Below are positions 44,428 to 55,319 of a stretch of 64,000 bases of DNA, piece by piece; positions within the stretch are counted from its first letter, which is position 1, and every line of letters starts with the position of its first letter. The position numbers were made by a program, and so were the translations under genes. A model generated the notes under the pieces. It saw only the letters and a program-made list of their open reading frames with translations, was not told the origin of the DNA and made no database searches. Source of the DNA: Phanerodontia chrysosporium (taxonomy: Eukaryota > Basidiomycota > Agaricomycetes > Polyporales > Phanerochaetaceae); contig MJGA01000001.1 in NCBI GenBank assembly GCA_001910725.1, positions 1,736,001 through 1,800,000 of the forward strand, written 5' to 3'.

Positions 44428-46900
44428 TCATCTGTTGAACAATCCATTCTGCAGATATGATGGCATGTACTCACTGTCTCCCGTCATGTACTGCTCGTTG
44501 TATGTCATCCCGTTCCCGAGCCAACGTAGCCTGTTCTTGGCACCATCATGTCGTTGGTAGTTAAAGTCTTCCCATCTAGGATCTTTCAGAGCGATTAGAG
44601 CATGGAGACAAGAGCCTAAGTCATGGCAGGTAGGACGAGAGTGAGTATGAACTGCTGCGATGCGGATCGTTGGACTTGCCAGGCCAAAGGGCAACGACTC
44701 TCCCTTCTTCCTTTCCCATTTTGTACCACGATCGACACTTCTCGCTGTAGACGGTCTACGCGTCCGCATTAGCATTGACGCTGAAAACAAACATACGACA
44801 AAACTTGCCGTTGGGAAGTAATGCTAAAATCCAAGTTGTATCATCGGTTACATTGTGGCGAGTCGAGACGGCAGAGCTTACCTCGATGTACTCGTCATAG
44901 TCTTCAACAGCCTCTCTCTTGACCTCTATGGACTTCAATCCTTCGCGCTGCATCTTCAGGGCGACTTTAACCGCATATTCAACCTGATATTCGATGAGTG
45001 CCAGAAGGCTTCCGGAGCCGACAGCGGAGTTCGGGCCCAGCGAGTAGAACCAGTTTGGGAAGTCGTCAACGCATATAGAAAGGTAGCTGCGAGGGTGTGG
45101 TTTCCACTTGCTCGCGAGGCTGACGCCGTTCCGACCGATCATTGGGAAAGGGTATGTGAACGTAGTATCGTATCCTTTAAAGAAATCTCGACTTAGTACC
45201 CAGGATTCCGTGCACGATGGATATCTGAGTCACCTGTGGCGCATATTATGATATCGACCTCGTGGAGCTGGCCATCAGCAGTCTCAATGCCGCTTTCTGT
45301 GATTCGCTTGATCGGCGTAGGTACGAAATCAACCTGCGCATACGATAAGCAACAGAGTCTACACAAGCTGTTGACACGCACGTTGTCCTCACACAATGCC
45401 TCCAAGTAGCCAGGGCCAGGCGTGAGGCGCCGACATGCGACGCCGAAGTTGGAATCACTAGCAGAACGAAACATTCAGGTATACCGCGGAGCGCAGGTAG
45501 CAGCTTCACGTACAGTGGTCTGCTATCCAAGGCTTCTTCGCCAAACGCTTCAACATGCTGGCTTTGAATGCCTCGCGCGCACCCTTCTGCATTGCACTAT
45601 CTTTCAGCGTGCTCTGGTGTACAGACTGTCCCGCTGTTAGTCAGCGTGCCGCAATCATGGAGGGGATGATCGGGGTACGCACGTTCAAGTCTGCCTCGAG
45701 ATCATGTCGGAACCGTTTGTAATACTCAGGATCACGGAACTCCTCCTTCTCCTTCTCGGAAAATACGTCTAACAATCTGGTTAGGCTACACTCGAAGGAG
45801 TAAGAGGCGGGCATCACGTACAGTTATCAGAATCTGGGTCCCTACTAAGCAGATCCGCGATTTTGCCTCCGGCGAAGGGAGGAGAGAGCCACGTCTTCCC
45901 CCGTACAAAGTTGACAACTTTACCGGCCTTGCGCTGCAGAGCGGGTACAATCTGAATCGCCGAAGAGCCCTATGGATTGAAGAAATGTCACCAAGAGAGT
46001 AAGGAATAGATGAGATGTTGTACTACCACTCCGATGACAGCAACACGCTTGTCGCCCCAGTCCTTGACGTCCTCCTCCCAATTCTGCCTGATCTTGGGAG
46101 AGGCCGTCGCCGTCTCGCCCTTGCCGGTGACCTCCCATTGGGCGCTGTGGATTACCAAGCCCTTGAACGCCTTTAGCCCCTCGATATCAGGCCAGTTCCA
46201 CCGGCTTAAGCTGCCGAGGCCCGTGAACAAGAAATCTGCGGTATCCTCGAAGACTTCGGTCTCACTAGCACCATCGCCGGCTTTCGGCCGCCGAATGTCA
46301 ACGCGCCACTTGCCCGACGCCTCGTCCCACTTCGCGCCGACCATCTCGTGCTGCAGCTTGATGTACGGCTCTAGCTGGTACGTGGACACGACATTCTGCA
46401 AGTACGCCAGGATCTCGGCCCTGGAGCATAGAACGCAGACCATTGAGTGTTCGGGAAGAAAGTGTACTGGTACTACACTCGCGGAGATGATGAGCTTCTC
46501 TTCATTGAAGCGCACCAAATGAGCACTTACGCAGTGAGAGGGAATATCGCATGCCAAGCCGCTGGGACAAGCCAACCATTTCAGGGATAAAGAAGCTATA
46601 AAAATGAATTGGGAGCCTACGGATAGCGATTAGACCACCATGTCCCCCGATTCCGTCGTTCTTGTCGTATATAGTCAGTTCAATGTTCGGTACGTGCTGG
46701 AGGAAGCGAATGCCGGCGGCGATCCCGCTGAAGCCCGCGCCTATGACAATGACCTTCAGAGGCCTGGGAGTGTCGATGGGAAAATCACCAAGCGAGAACG
46801 GTGGTCGTTCATTTGTCCCATTCGCGCCGTTAGCGGAGGATGCCTGGGCTCTCCCGGACGAGTATAGCAGGTTCGTCAGTGACCGCAGCATGTTCAACAT
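44428..46900 (-). CDS. Flavin-dependent monooxygenase (FMO/Baeyer-Villiger type)
   Basis: This is a class B flavoprotein monooxygenase using FAD and NADPH. It starts at 46900 (MLNMLRSLTNLLYSSG) and ends YLQNGLFNR at 44428, with about eight exons. The first Rossmann site is IVIGAGFSGIAAGIRF. The fingerprint FxGxxxHxxxW is present as FKGLVIHSAQW. The NADPH site is VAVIGVGSSAIQIVP, spanning an intron. The ATG motif near the C-terminus is ICATGYDTTF, again across an intron. The C-terminal blocks SEKCRSWYK, LWPGKS and ALKDPRWEDF are typical of fungal cyclohexanone-monooxygenase-like and sterol-oxidising FMOs. A short N-terminal hydrophobic stretch may be a membrane anchor. Substrate is unknown; no biosynthetic cluster surrounds it. 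It sits between the two RCC1 paralogues. Confidence 0.88.
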
Positions 46901-47985
46901 CGTGCTGGAGATTGAAGAGGACCGCGGCAACCACTACGTGTCCTGTACGCATTTATAGCAGCTCGCAGTGCCAAGCTGTCACGAGTCGTGAATTTTCGTG
47001 ATTGATGTGTTCACACTTACCCAGGGGCTGACAGCGAGACGTTACTACGCATGGTGCGAAATGCCTCACGACTAGCGGACTTGCGGCCGCGCAGGCACGT
47101 GGAGTGTATGCTTCCACCGTCCTTCCTACACGAAAGGAATAGCCTTGCGTTGTTCCGAGCTCGCATGAGATGTAGACAATGGAGATAACTCCCTACAGTT
47201 TCACCTGACACAGACAAGGCGCGGCAATGTCGTCAACATGACCGCTCTCCGACTCCGCTCATGTGTAGCTTGGACTTTGGACCGACCTGTTTCATCTAGC
47301 GAGTTGCGTATCTATCGAGGGGCTCTCGGCGACCCCTTACTCGGCCTTCCTAATCGTACAAGCTTCTGCTTTACATTCGGAAGGAGATACCTGCGCGAAC
47401 CGGGCCGCATTAGAACAGTACTCATCGGCGCGCGATAGAGACCCGCTGGACGTACGAGCATCGGCACCGCATGAGAGCACATCCTGCGTTTCTGGTACCG
47501 TGGTAGGTATCATGTGAGGGCCTAAAGTGGCTCCGCCGAAGCAATCGCATCATCTGCGGTTCGCACGAGGAACACAACCGGAACGACAGCTCCCAGGATG
47601 TGTTCACCTGTGTGAGTAGACGGGCAATTCGTTCCTGCGACTTGCGCCTGGGTAAGCGTGCTGCTGGACTCGAGGAGTGTGTTCTCGGACTCCGAGTTGT
47701 GCTTCTTCTGAGAGCTAACGCCTCATCAAACCGTTTCGCGCCCATACAGAGACAATCGGAGGGGGAATACAGATTCAGGTGTAGCGTAGCGAAACGAGAA
47801 AGAAATACAAGTCAATACTCTGAGCAGTTGATGCGAGAATTGGCGGTTCGATGAGTGGATAGTAGCGCAGCATGAGCAGAACGTGGCGGTCCTTGGTATG
47901 CTTTCCGGGGGTTGAATGGAGATAGGGCAAATGTGCTATGAGAATAAAGAGAGAGGCGAGGCGCATGGAGAAGGGCCTTTCCTGA
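46901..47985. other. 1.1-kb gap between monooxygenase and RCC1 copy B
   Basis: This long gap contains the monooxygenase upstream region and the 3' flank of RCC1 copy B. I find no family signature and no run of joinable exons on either strand. It is one of the two largest empty stretches between genes in the window. Confidence 0.45.
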
Positions 47986-49779
47986 CTATGTCTTCTTGCG
48001 AAGCAGGGCAAGAGTGTGCTGACCACCGCACGAACCCGTGACGGCAGCCCATGCGCCACCGTCTCTCCGGACGATCATCTTCGGAGTGTTCACTTGAGAC
48101 TCGCCGACAACGCCTAGCTCGCTCTGAGGGCCGGTTCCCCAAGTGTATAGTGCTCCATCTTTCGTGATGGCCATGTTGTTGTGGATTCCGGCGCTAATGT
48201 GGACGACAGGATCGTCGTCATCGGGGAAGGGCACGAGGGTAGGGACCTCGACCAGGTCTTGGTGGTTCTCGTCCCGGTCTTGGAATGCAGGATGGTCATC
48301 CGGAAGGCCAAGCTGTCCGCCATTTGACCGCCCGCATGCGTAGACCTTGCCAGAGGCGGTGAGGAAAAGGGTATGATGTTCGCCACCAGCAATTTGAACG
48401 ACGTGATCACCATCGAGTTCGGCCTTGCTCAAACCCACGACTTTCTTGGGAAGCCCGACTTCGCTGTCGGACGCGGCACTGGTGAAGCCTGTTCCGGTTT
48501 GACCCATGTTGTTCAGGCCCCATGCCCAAACATCGCCCTGCTCGTCAACGGCGAAAGAGGTGTAATTGCCTGCGCCGACAGCAACGGCTTTCCGCGTGCG
48601 CGAATGCAAGACAATCTTCTCCGGCATTGTACCATGGATCTTTCTTCTCTCGAGGACTTTACGACCAAGTTGACCTTGCTCTCCGGCACCCCATGTAAAG
48701 ATGTTGCCGTGAGTGGTAAGGACAACGAGATGGTTGTTCCCTGCAACGACGGAAACGTATTTCTCTGCGTCGTCCGGTTTCGAGGGAAGCTCCATGATGG
48801 GTACGGGCGTGAACTGGTGCTTTTGCCCACTTGAGAAGCCCAAGAGGCCATCGACGGACTAGAAACCATCTTGTCAGCTAATGACTCTCGCAAGCGAGGA
48901 ATTTTCTTACTCGGAACGAGCCCCAAACACGCAGCTCTCCCTCCTGGCTGATGGCCGCGGAGATGCTGTCGCCGGCGGCAATACGTGTCGCACGGAACCC
49001 TTCATCGACGAGTGTTTGAAGGGCGAATGGCTGCGACGTGAGGGTATCGATGTCCAAGAATTCGCCTTCTTTATCGGGGTTGGGTACGTCCGTGGTTATG
49101 CGGCCAAGAGCCGCATCGTCGTTCGTTCCACAAGACCAGACCTGCGTCCCGTTTGAGCTTGGGCGGTTGATGAAGCAAAGAAGCTCGCTCACCGTGCCCT
49201 TTTCGTCAATGAACAGGCTATACATTCCGCCTGCTGCGACAGCTTCGAAGCCGGCACCTTCGCCACCAAACGCGCCCTCGGCCATCTTCTCCTCGACAAG
49301 CTTGTTGCGTGTGGGCTTCTCGAATTCGCCCAGGGCATCCTCGCCCATTCCGAACTGACCGAAGTTTCCCGCTCCCCATACGAAGAGAACAGGGGCCGGA
49401 CGGATATGTTCTGGCGGCGTCGGAAGGGGAATGAAGTACGGCTTCTGCTGGACGGTCTTCACAATCTTCTTCTCTTTCTTCTCTACGGGTTTCGTTGGCT
49501 TCGGGCCTCTTCAGTCTTGTTCTCCTTGGTGGCCTCAACCGTCTTGGGCTTGTTGCGAGCTGCAACACCGTTGGCGGTCCTCGAACCTGCCCGGCGACGC
49601 TTGTTCGGTGGTGTGGACGAGGGCGTACGCGAGTCTGAGTCATCGACAGCAGGCCGCTTCGCGACGCGGCTTCGGCCACGCGCAGCAGGCTTTGCGGCAG
49701 GTTTCGCAGCGGCTTTCTTGGGCTCAGCTTTGGCCTCAGCCTTGGCGGGGATCGCCCTCGATGAACGACGTGGTGGCAT
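47986..49779 (-). CDS. RCC1-family chromatin-bound Ran GEF, copy B
   Basis: A second RCC1/Srm1-type propeller, closely similar to copy A. It begins at the ATG at 49779 (MPPRRSSRAIPAKAEAKAE) with a Lys/Ala/Pro-rich, probably nuclear-localising tail (KRPAVDDSDS, NKRRRAG). Blades include PAPVLFVWGAGNFGQFGMG, VWSCGTNDDAALG, GELRVWGSFR, NIFTWGAGEQGQLG, DVWAWGLNNMGQTG and GKVYACGRSNGGQLG. It ends GGQHTLALLRKKT at 47986. As in copy A, the frame slips by one missing base between tail and first blade, here near the G run 49487-49489. The two copies share the same exon/intron layout around the DEKGT/VWSCG and RVWGSF junctions, which supports duplication of a spliced gene, not retrocopying. ACGCGT lies at 49984-49989 upstream. 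Confidence 0.9.
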
Positions 49780-50169
49780 GGTATATGCGTGTGGGACGGT
49801 GGAGGACGCGGTGAGGCGATGGGGCGATAGATAGAAATAATAAAGGGGGGCCTCCTCTCTACAACGAGGGGTCAAGATGGAGGTAGAGGAACAAGATGTG
49901 CGAGGGCCTTGAGTGCGCGACGACTGCTTGTTGTCCAACTTCGAACCTTGTTGACTTTTTCGGCACCTGAGGTCATAGCAGTCACGCGTAACAGTCGTGA
50001 CGGTGACCGCGCGTGGCTTGACCCTAACCCCAGGAACTAGCTATCACCTCCCCGGCACGAATTCAATCAACGGCCCCGGTTTGGCGGAGAGACATGGCAC
50101 ACAAATCGCGTAACTTACAGAAACGAGACGTATATAAACAAAAATGAGTGTCCGTGAGCACGATAAGAT
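49780..50169. other. Intergenic upstream of RCC1 copy B
   Basis: It contains the RCC1 copy B promoter, including ACGCGT at 49984-49989 in a CpG-rich block with two GTGACGG/CGTGAC-type strings. It also holds the 3' flank of the LRR protein gene. No exon is seen. Confidence 0.45.
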
Positions 50170-51687
50170 TCAAGCTGTATCTACGGTCTGCCTGAATGCT
50201 GTCACCACATCCACAACCCATTCTGAGCAGTCCTCTGTCTCGATGTCTACAGCACGGAAAAGGCTGCGAATGTACTTTGCTGTCTCTAAAACGTCCTCCT
50301 CCTTACGTGTCCCCAGCGAATAGCCAAAGTCTAACTTGACTAGACTGGGTGCCCACGTACGTTCGGGAAGAGGCCGTTCTGTCCCGAGGCCCTCCAAAAG
50401 CGCACGAAAGTCGCGAAGGCAGGGCCCACAGCGGGCAACAACTGATAGGATGGCAAGCGGGGGCAAGGAACTGAGGATCCCAAGCCCAACGGTGGGTCGA
50501 GGGTTTAAATGTAAGGACTCGATGTTGAGCCAACTGCCGAGCATGTCTCCGAGGTCGTCCGGGGTGTATGATAGCGCATACGGATATTGAATGGAAAGTC
50601 GCCGCATATTACAGGCAGACAGAAGGGGCGCAAATATCGTCAAGCGTCCGCCTTCCGGGGTGCCCTCCATGAATGTCAACGCGACATCAGTGAGATTGGA
50701 CACGAGTACGGGTGCAGGAATGCCGCGCGGAGAGAATAGGGCGCTCAGAGTGGTAGATGACATGGGGTGCATTCGCCTCCAAGAGGTGCTCGAGAAGGTA
50801 TTTGGCGTGGCGGAAGCGGAGGAGCAAAAGTTGGTGATAGACCGTAGGGTGCCCGTGATAGCATGTGCATGTTCCAGAAAATCGCATCGTATGTCCAATC
50901 GCGAGATGTTCTTGTTAGTGGCGCCGACGATGTCTGCACATTGAAACATAGGTGCTCTGATACGTAGGCTTTGCAAGCCATTGAACCCGCCGGAGCGCGT
51001 CGGCGGCCGTCTTGACAGCGCGATCCGAGATCGCGTGATGAGCTGCAGCTCTTGCAGATGCGGTAGACCGGAAATCCCGTGCCCGTACACTTGCCACGCT
51101 GTTTCCAGGACTTCCACGGATAGACTGAGAGTTGTCAAGCTCCGCAAGTCATCGCAAAAAGCGACCACTTGTAAAGCTAGATCCAACGCCTGTCCCTCCG
51201 TCAGCCCTCGCAGGTCCGTCTCGAGATTCAAGCGCTGTAGGTATGGCACCTTCCCGCGTATCGTGCGTAGAGCTGCTGTCTGAACGTCCGCCGCAACCGT
51301 TGTGGGCAGTCTCAGTGACAGCGAGGTGAGCGTATGGCCGAACCCGACGATCCAATGTAACGTCGCTCGCAAGCAATGCGCAGACTCGCATTGTCCTTTG
51401 AGCGCCACAATGCTGGGGAAGAGTCGCCTAAAGTCGCTACGCGCGGTAATTCGGGCAGAAAGGTCGACGAACGACGTAGGGATATAATTGATATGGTCAT
51501 CGAGGATGAGCAGTTGGCGAGGCCCGGCGCAGTCTAATGCTTGGATGTCAGAGAGGGAGAGATGGGCGAGCGGCTCGAGGAACGCCTGTTGCGCAGCAAG
51601 AGCTTAGTATTGTCCAACGCATTGTCCTAGCATCCTCACCAAGCACATTGCAGAGTCAATAAGCAGGGCATCCGCTGGGGAGCCCAT
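50170..51687 (-). CDS. Leucine-rich, F-box-like protein
   Basis: I recognise the style but not a named protein. Two exons, 51640-51687 and 50170-51585, join in frame (GTGAGG..CAACAG, 54 nt) to give 487 residues from the ATG at 51687. The protein has irregular leucine-rich repeats (LRSLTTLSLSVEVLET, LPHLQELQLITRSR, LQSLRIRAPMF, NMRRLSIQYPYAL, IESLHLNPRP). This is like the C-terminal halves of agaricomycete F-box proteins. No F-box is visible in this model. The gene may continue upstream of 51687, since the frame is open to about 51710 and reads ITLPQSA before the ATG. The C-terminus ends TAFRQTVDTA. Function unknown. Confidence 0.7.
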
Positions 51688-52922
51688 CGCGGACTGTGGA
51701 AGGGTGATCTGGGTTGCGGAGAGTCAAGCTCGAGCGGACGGATGAGAGCCAGCTGACAGGCCGACAGGCTTGCGCAGCTTGATGCTCAGGTCCGTTGGGC
51801 CGTAAGAGCGACAGTTGATAGCCTGCGGATCAGATTTGTAGCTCATAGCCTCCTTCAAGTTGCTGGAGGCCCCATTTTCGGCAGGATGACTTGTCCTCCT
51901 CGGGGCTCGGGGCGCGCGGTTCATAGAATCGGCTTGAACCCCGTCGCCGTGTCAAGAAGCACATATGTTGCATATGAGTGTAGCGAGAGAAGTGTGTGAG
52001 GCATGACAATAGGTCTTCGCTGGACACATACGGGTGGAGAGATCCAAGGATGAGATACAGATATTACGTCCAGGGATATACCAAATTGATGAAATAACAC
52101 ACAGTTTGAGTATCTGACGAGGCACATCCGCAAGCGGCATAGCCTCGCTTCTGTAACCAGCTGTAACCTGGGTCCATTTTGTGGAGGGAGCTGTGAAGTC
52201 AATCTCAGTACAAACTCCGAGGCCCGCCAGACGAGAGCTGGACATTTTCGGATACAAAGGCACATCTATGCACTGACTGACGCATGAAAGTTGTTTCTTA
52301 GCTCGATACCTGACAAAACTTTGCGGATCTTCCACATGTAGACCCGCTGAACGGCGCTCAAGGCCTCGAGCAGTGCTTCTCGTACGCGCGGCTCGCTCCG
52401 AGCCAGCGCGGCTGGTCCGTCAAGCGTTCGATATACCATACGCTAAGGTGCCGCATGAGACATACCTGCCACCCCTAACTGTGAACACAATGGTGCCTCG
52501 CGGGACAATTGACGGACGTACCCTCTCGTCAAGTCAGCGGCGAAGCCGACCTGTGGCAGACAGTCCGTGGCAGTGCAACAATGGCGATCGGTCTTCATCT
52601 TTTCCACGCGGCTCTTGCTCATTTTCATCCTGCTCACATATAATGTCGGAAGAATCGTATGATTGCATCTGGAGGTGTAACTATCTGCGAGGATGCCGGT
52701 ACGAGTTGAGATTGAACGAGCCGAAGTCGGGCTGCACAAGCGGGCGCCTAGAGGTTGATGGCGAGACGCGTCCGAGAAAAGCAAGTCAATACGTTCATGG
52801 TCGGTTTGGCATTTATCACCCAATTACTGAAGACTGAGGCATTCAAGCTTCATACCATAGATTCCAATACAGCCACTAAGAGTACAGGGAGATAGATTAG
52901 GAACGACGGCGCAGTGTACCAG
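51688..52922. other. 1.2-kb gap, possibly with unassigned 5' exons
   Basis: No clear gene. Short minus-strand open segments (around 51724-51924 and 51950-52330) could be 5' exons of the LRR protein gene, but no segment shows a convincing F-box. A plus-strand open stretch at 52373-52837 has no family signature. The region also contains the 3' flank of the spermidine-synthase-like gene. Confidence 0.35.
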
Positions 52923-55019
52923 TTAATATGTCTCCCAATAGATGTCAGGTAGCACTTCCCGCATAAGCTTCCAGTGTCGCAGGGCGTCCAAATCCTGCCA
53001 CTGGGTCAAACGGTTGTTCTCGTCATTCACAATGTACTTCTGCTTGATATTCTTGTCTTCGAGGTCTAGTCCCTCCACGATGAGGTCGCCGCTGACTTCA
53101 CGCTCATGCATAGTTGGAAGGATACGCGAGCGAAGGAATGAACGCTGGAAATCGGCCTCAACTGCAGGGCGGAAAGACATGGGAGCTGATGTAGGAGTGC
53201 AGAGAAAGATCTGCTACGACGTGAGTATAACTACGTTGAAGAAATCACACAGGGCGTACCCAATTCAGGAAGTCTGTCTTAAGCTTCTCTTCAGACATGG
53301 GTTCCATCGAGTCATGGAATACTCGGCATTGCGTAAAGACCTCTTTGAGGGTCAAGTAGACAGCCCTTGATGAATCCGACAGTAGGGACCCGGCGATGTT
53401 CTAGTGAGGCCACATTAAACATGTCGTTCAAACAGTTCGTCACATGCACGTACCACAACCACAACGGCATCGGGCTTGATTATCTTCGTGAGGTCCTCCC
53501 AGAACCTCAAAGTAAACAGATGGCCGGGAACGCCGCCTCCGGAAAACACGTCATGAACAACAAAGTCGAAAGGTTCGTATTGCGCCTCGGAGGCCGCGGT
53601 TGCGTCCGTAATGTTCGCAGCCCTCCGAACAACGAAGCCTCTTCCGTCGCCGATATAGACCTTATCAGGTTCTGCCACTTCCAAACCAAAATATTCTGTG
53701 GCGGCGTCATACACGGCCTGGTCAACCTCGACGATGGTGGTGGAGATGTCACGTTTGATAAATGACGACGCCGCAATTCCAGTACCAAGTCCGCTGTTAG
53801 GAGATGTGGGTTGTGAGCAACGCAAATAGGAATGATTACGGAGGTACACACATCATCAAGGCATTCTGTTTCTTGCTGGCCTCCGGTCGCTCGACGAGCA
53901 GTGCAGCCTCCTGAGCCACGAAGGCTGAGTATATCGAGTCGCCAAGCGGCGTCGAGTGCTTGTCCTGACTCAGCGCGGTCCGACGATCCAGGCTGAGGAC
54001 GCGATCACCGAGCCACACACCACCAAGTAGAGAATGACCAGCACGTAGATACCGTATCGAGTGCGGCTCGACGAGATTGCCGGCCTTGATCATCGCTGGT
54101 GTCGGCGGCGGAACTTCTCCCACGAGTACAACACCTGAGTACGGAGAGCTCACAGAGGATAGCACACGGAGTGGTGCATCGGGTGAACGAAGGGCTCCGG
54201 GAGAGGCTTCGGCAGCGCGGGAGACTGGACATTGTTGACGATGTACGGCAAAAGGGGGAGGAGGGCAAGCCGCGCCAGAGTATTGCCGTTGAGGTTAATG
54301 TTTGAGTTCCACTTAACAGGGGGCTTCCCGGGAGCGGCGACAGTGTCAAAAGAAGGAGTGAAGGGTAACGCTACCCAGGCTACCAGTGCGGTGCAGCCGA
54401 CGTATACGAGCTACATCCTTAGTTTAGGCGTTCATGCATGAGAAATGTAGATGACGAACCAAATCTTTCTCTGACATATCCCGAAGCATATCGACAGTCG
54501 GCCAGAGGTCTTGTAACGTCATAATCGCCATTCTACACACCGGCAAGCTCATCGCCTGGAAGGGCGACCCATTCAACTCGGTGTTTTTCTGTCACGAGGT
54601 GAGAATGACCCCATAGCATGATCATGCGACATACACACCTGCAGATGCTTCACAACCGCAATCCCCCAGTACAGCACTGGCGCAATTACGCACGCGTGCG
54701 TTGCAACGGGTCCCCAGACTGGGTCGTGCCAGCGGCCGGTGTAGACGGCGGCCCAGTACGCGGTCTGCGGCATTGCGCAGATGAGCGTGCCCGCGGCCAA
54801 GAGAGAGTTGCTGAGGTTGAACGTCGGCGTGAACATGCCTACGATACATGACAGCCACACGATCTTGTTAAGATGGTGACGCGTCGGTGCAGAGCCGTAC
54901 AGCGGCTGGAGGCTGCGCTCGTAGCCATATGTCGCGAATGACAGGCCGAGCAGGACGAAAAGAGAGAGGGCGTTGCTCGCTGCGGACACGAACGGGCTTC
55001 GCGCGGCTGGCTGCGACAT
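52923..55019 (-). CDS. Membrane-anchored spermidine-synthase-like protein
   Basis: This is a polyamine-synthase-fold protein fused to an N-terminal multi-pass membrane domain. It starts at 55019 (MSQPAARSPFVSAASNAL) and ends LPDIYWETY at 52923, in several exons. The first exon has three or four hydrophobic helices (ALSLFVLLGLSFATYGY, LNKIVWLSCIVGMFT, LLAAGTLICAMPQTAYW, ACVIAPVLYWGIAV). The C-terminal half has the SAM/dcSAM-binding fold: GLGTGIAASSFI, then the acidic strand TTIVEVDQAVYDAA, YIGDGRGFV and FDFVVHDVFSGGGVP. The Asp of the usual polyamine-synthase gate region (DxxD) is not obvious. It may be a methyltransferase-like relative and not a true aminopropyltransferase. Basidiomycetes carry such proteins widely, but their reaction is not established. 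The next gene upstream ends 301 bp away. Confidence 0.75.
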
Positions 55020-55319
55020 GGCCAGGCAGTCTTCGGGGTGCAGGGGGAAGTGAAGACGTGGTGTCCGCCAGCGGACTCGTTCAGGCTTTTGATGAGAGTG
55101 AGAGCGCGGACCTTGGCGCAGTGCGGGGAAATAGACAGATCTCTTCCGAAGTTCCTCCTGTGATCGGGTCAGGCACCTCACGCTGGCGCATCGTCCTACG
55201 ACAGGAACAGTTCCTGGCTGGAGCTCACAACGCACACGAATTACCATACATTCAGCGGTCAACAACTACACATTTCTAATATACATCCGGCTTTCCATCA
55301 AGTTTCAATGTCCATGTAA

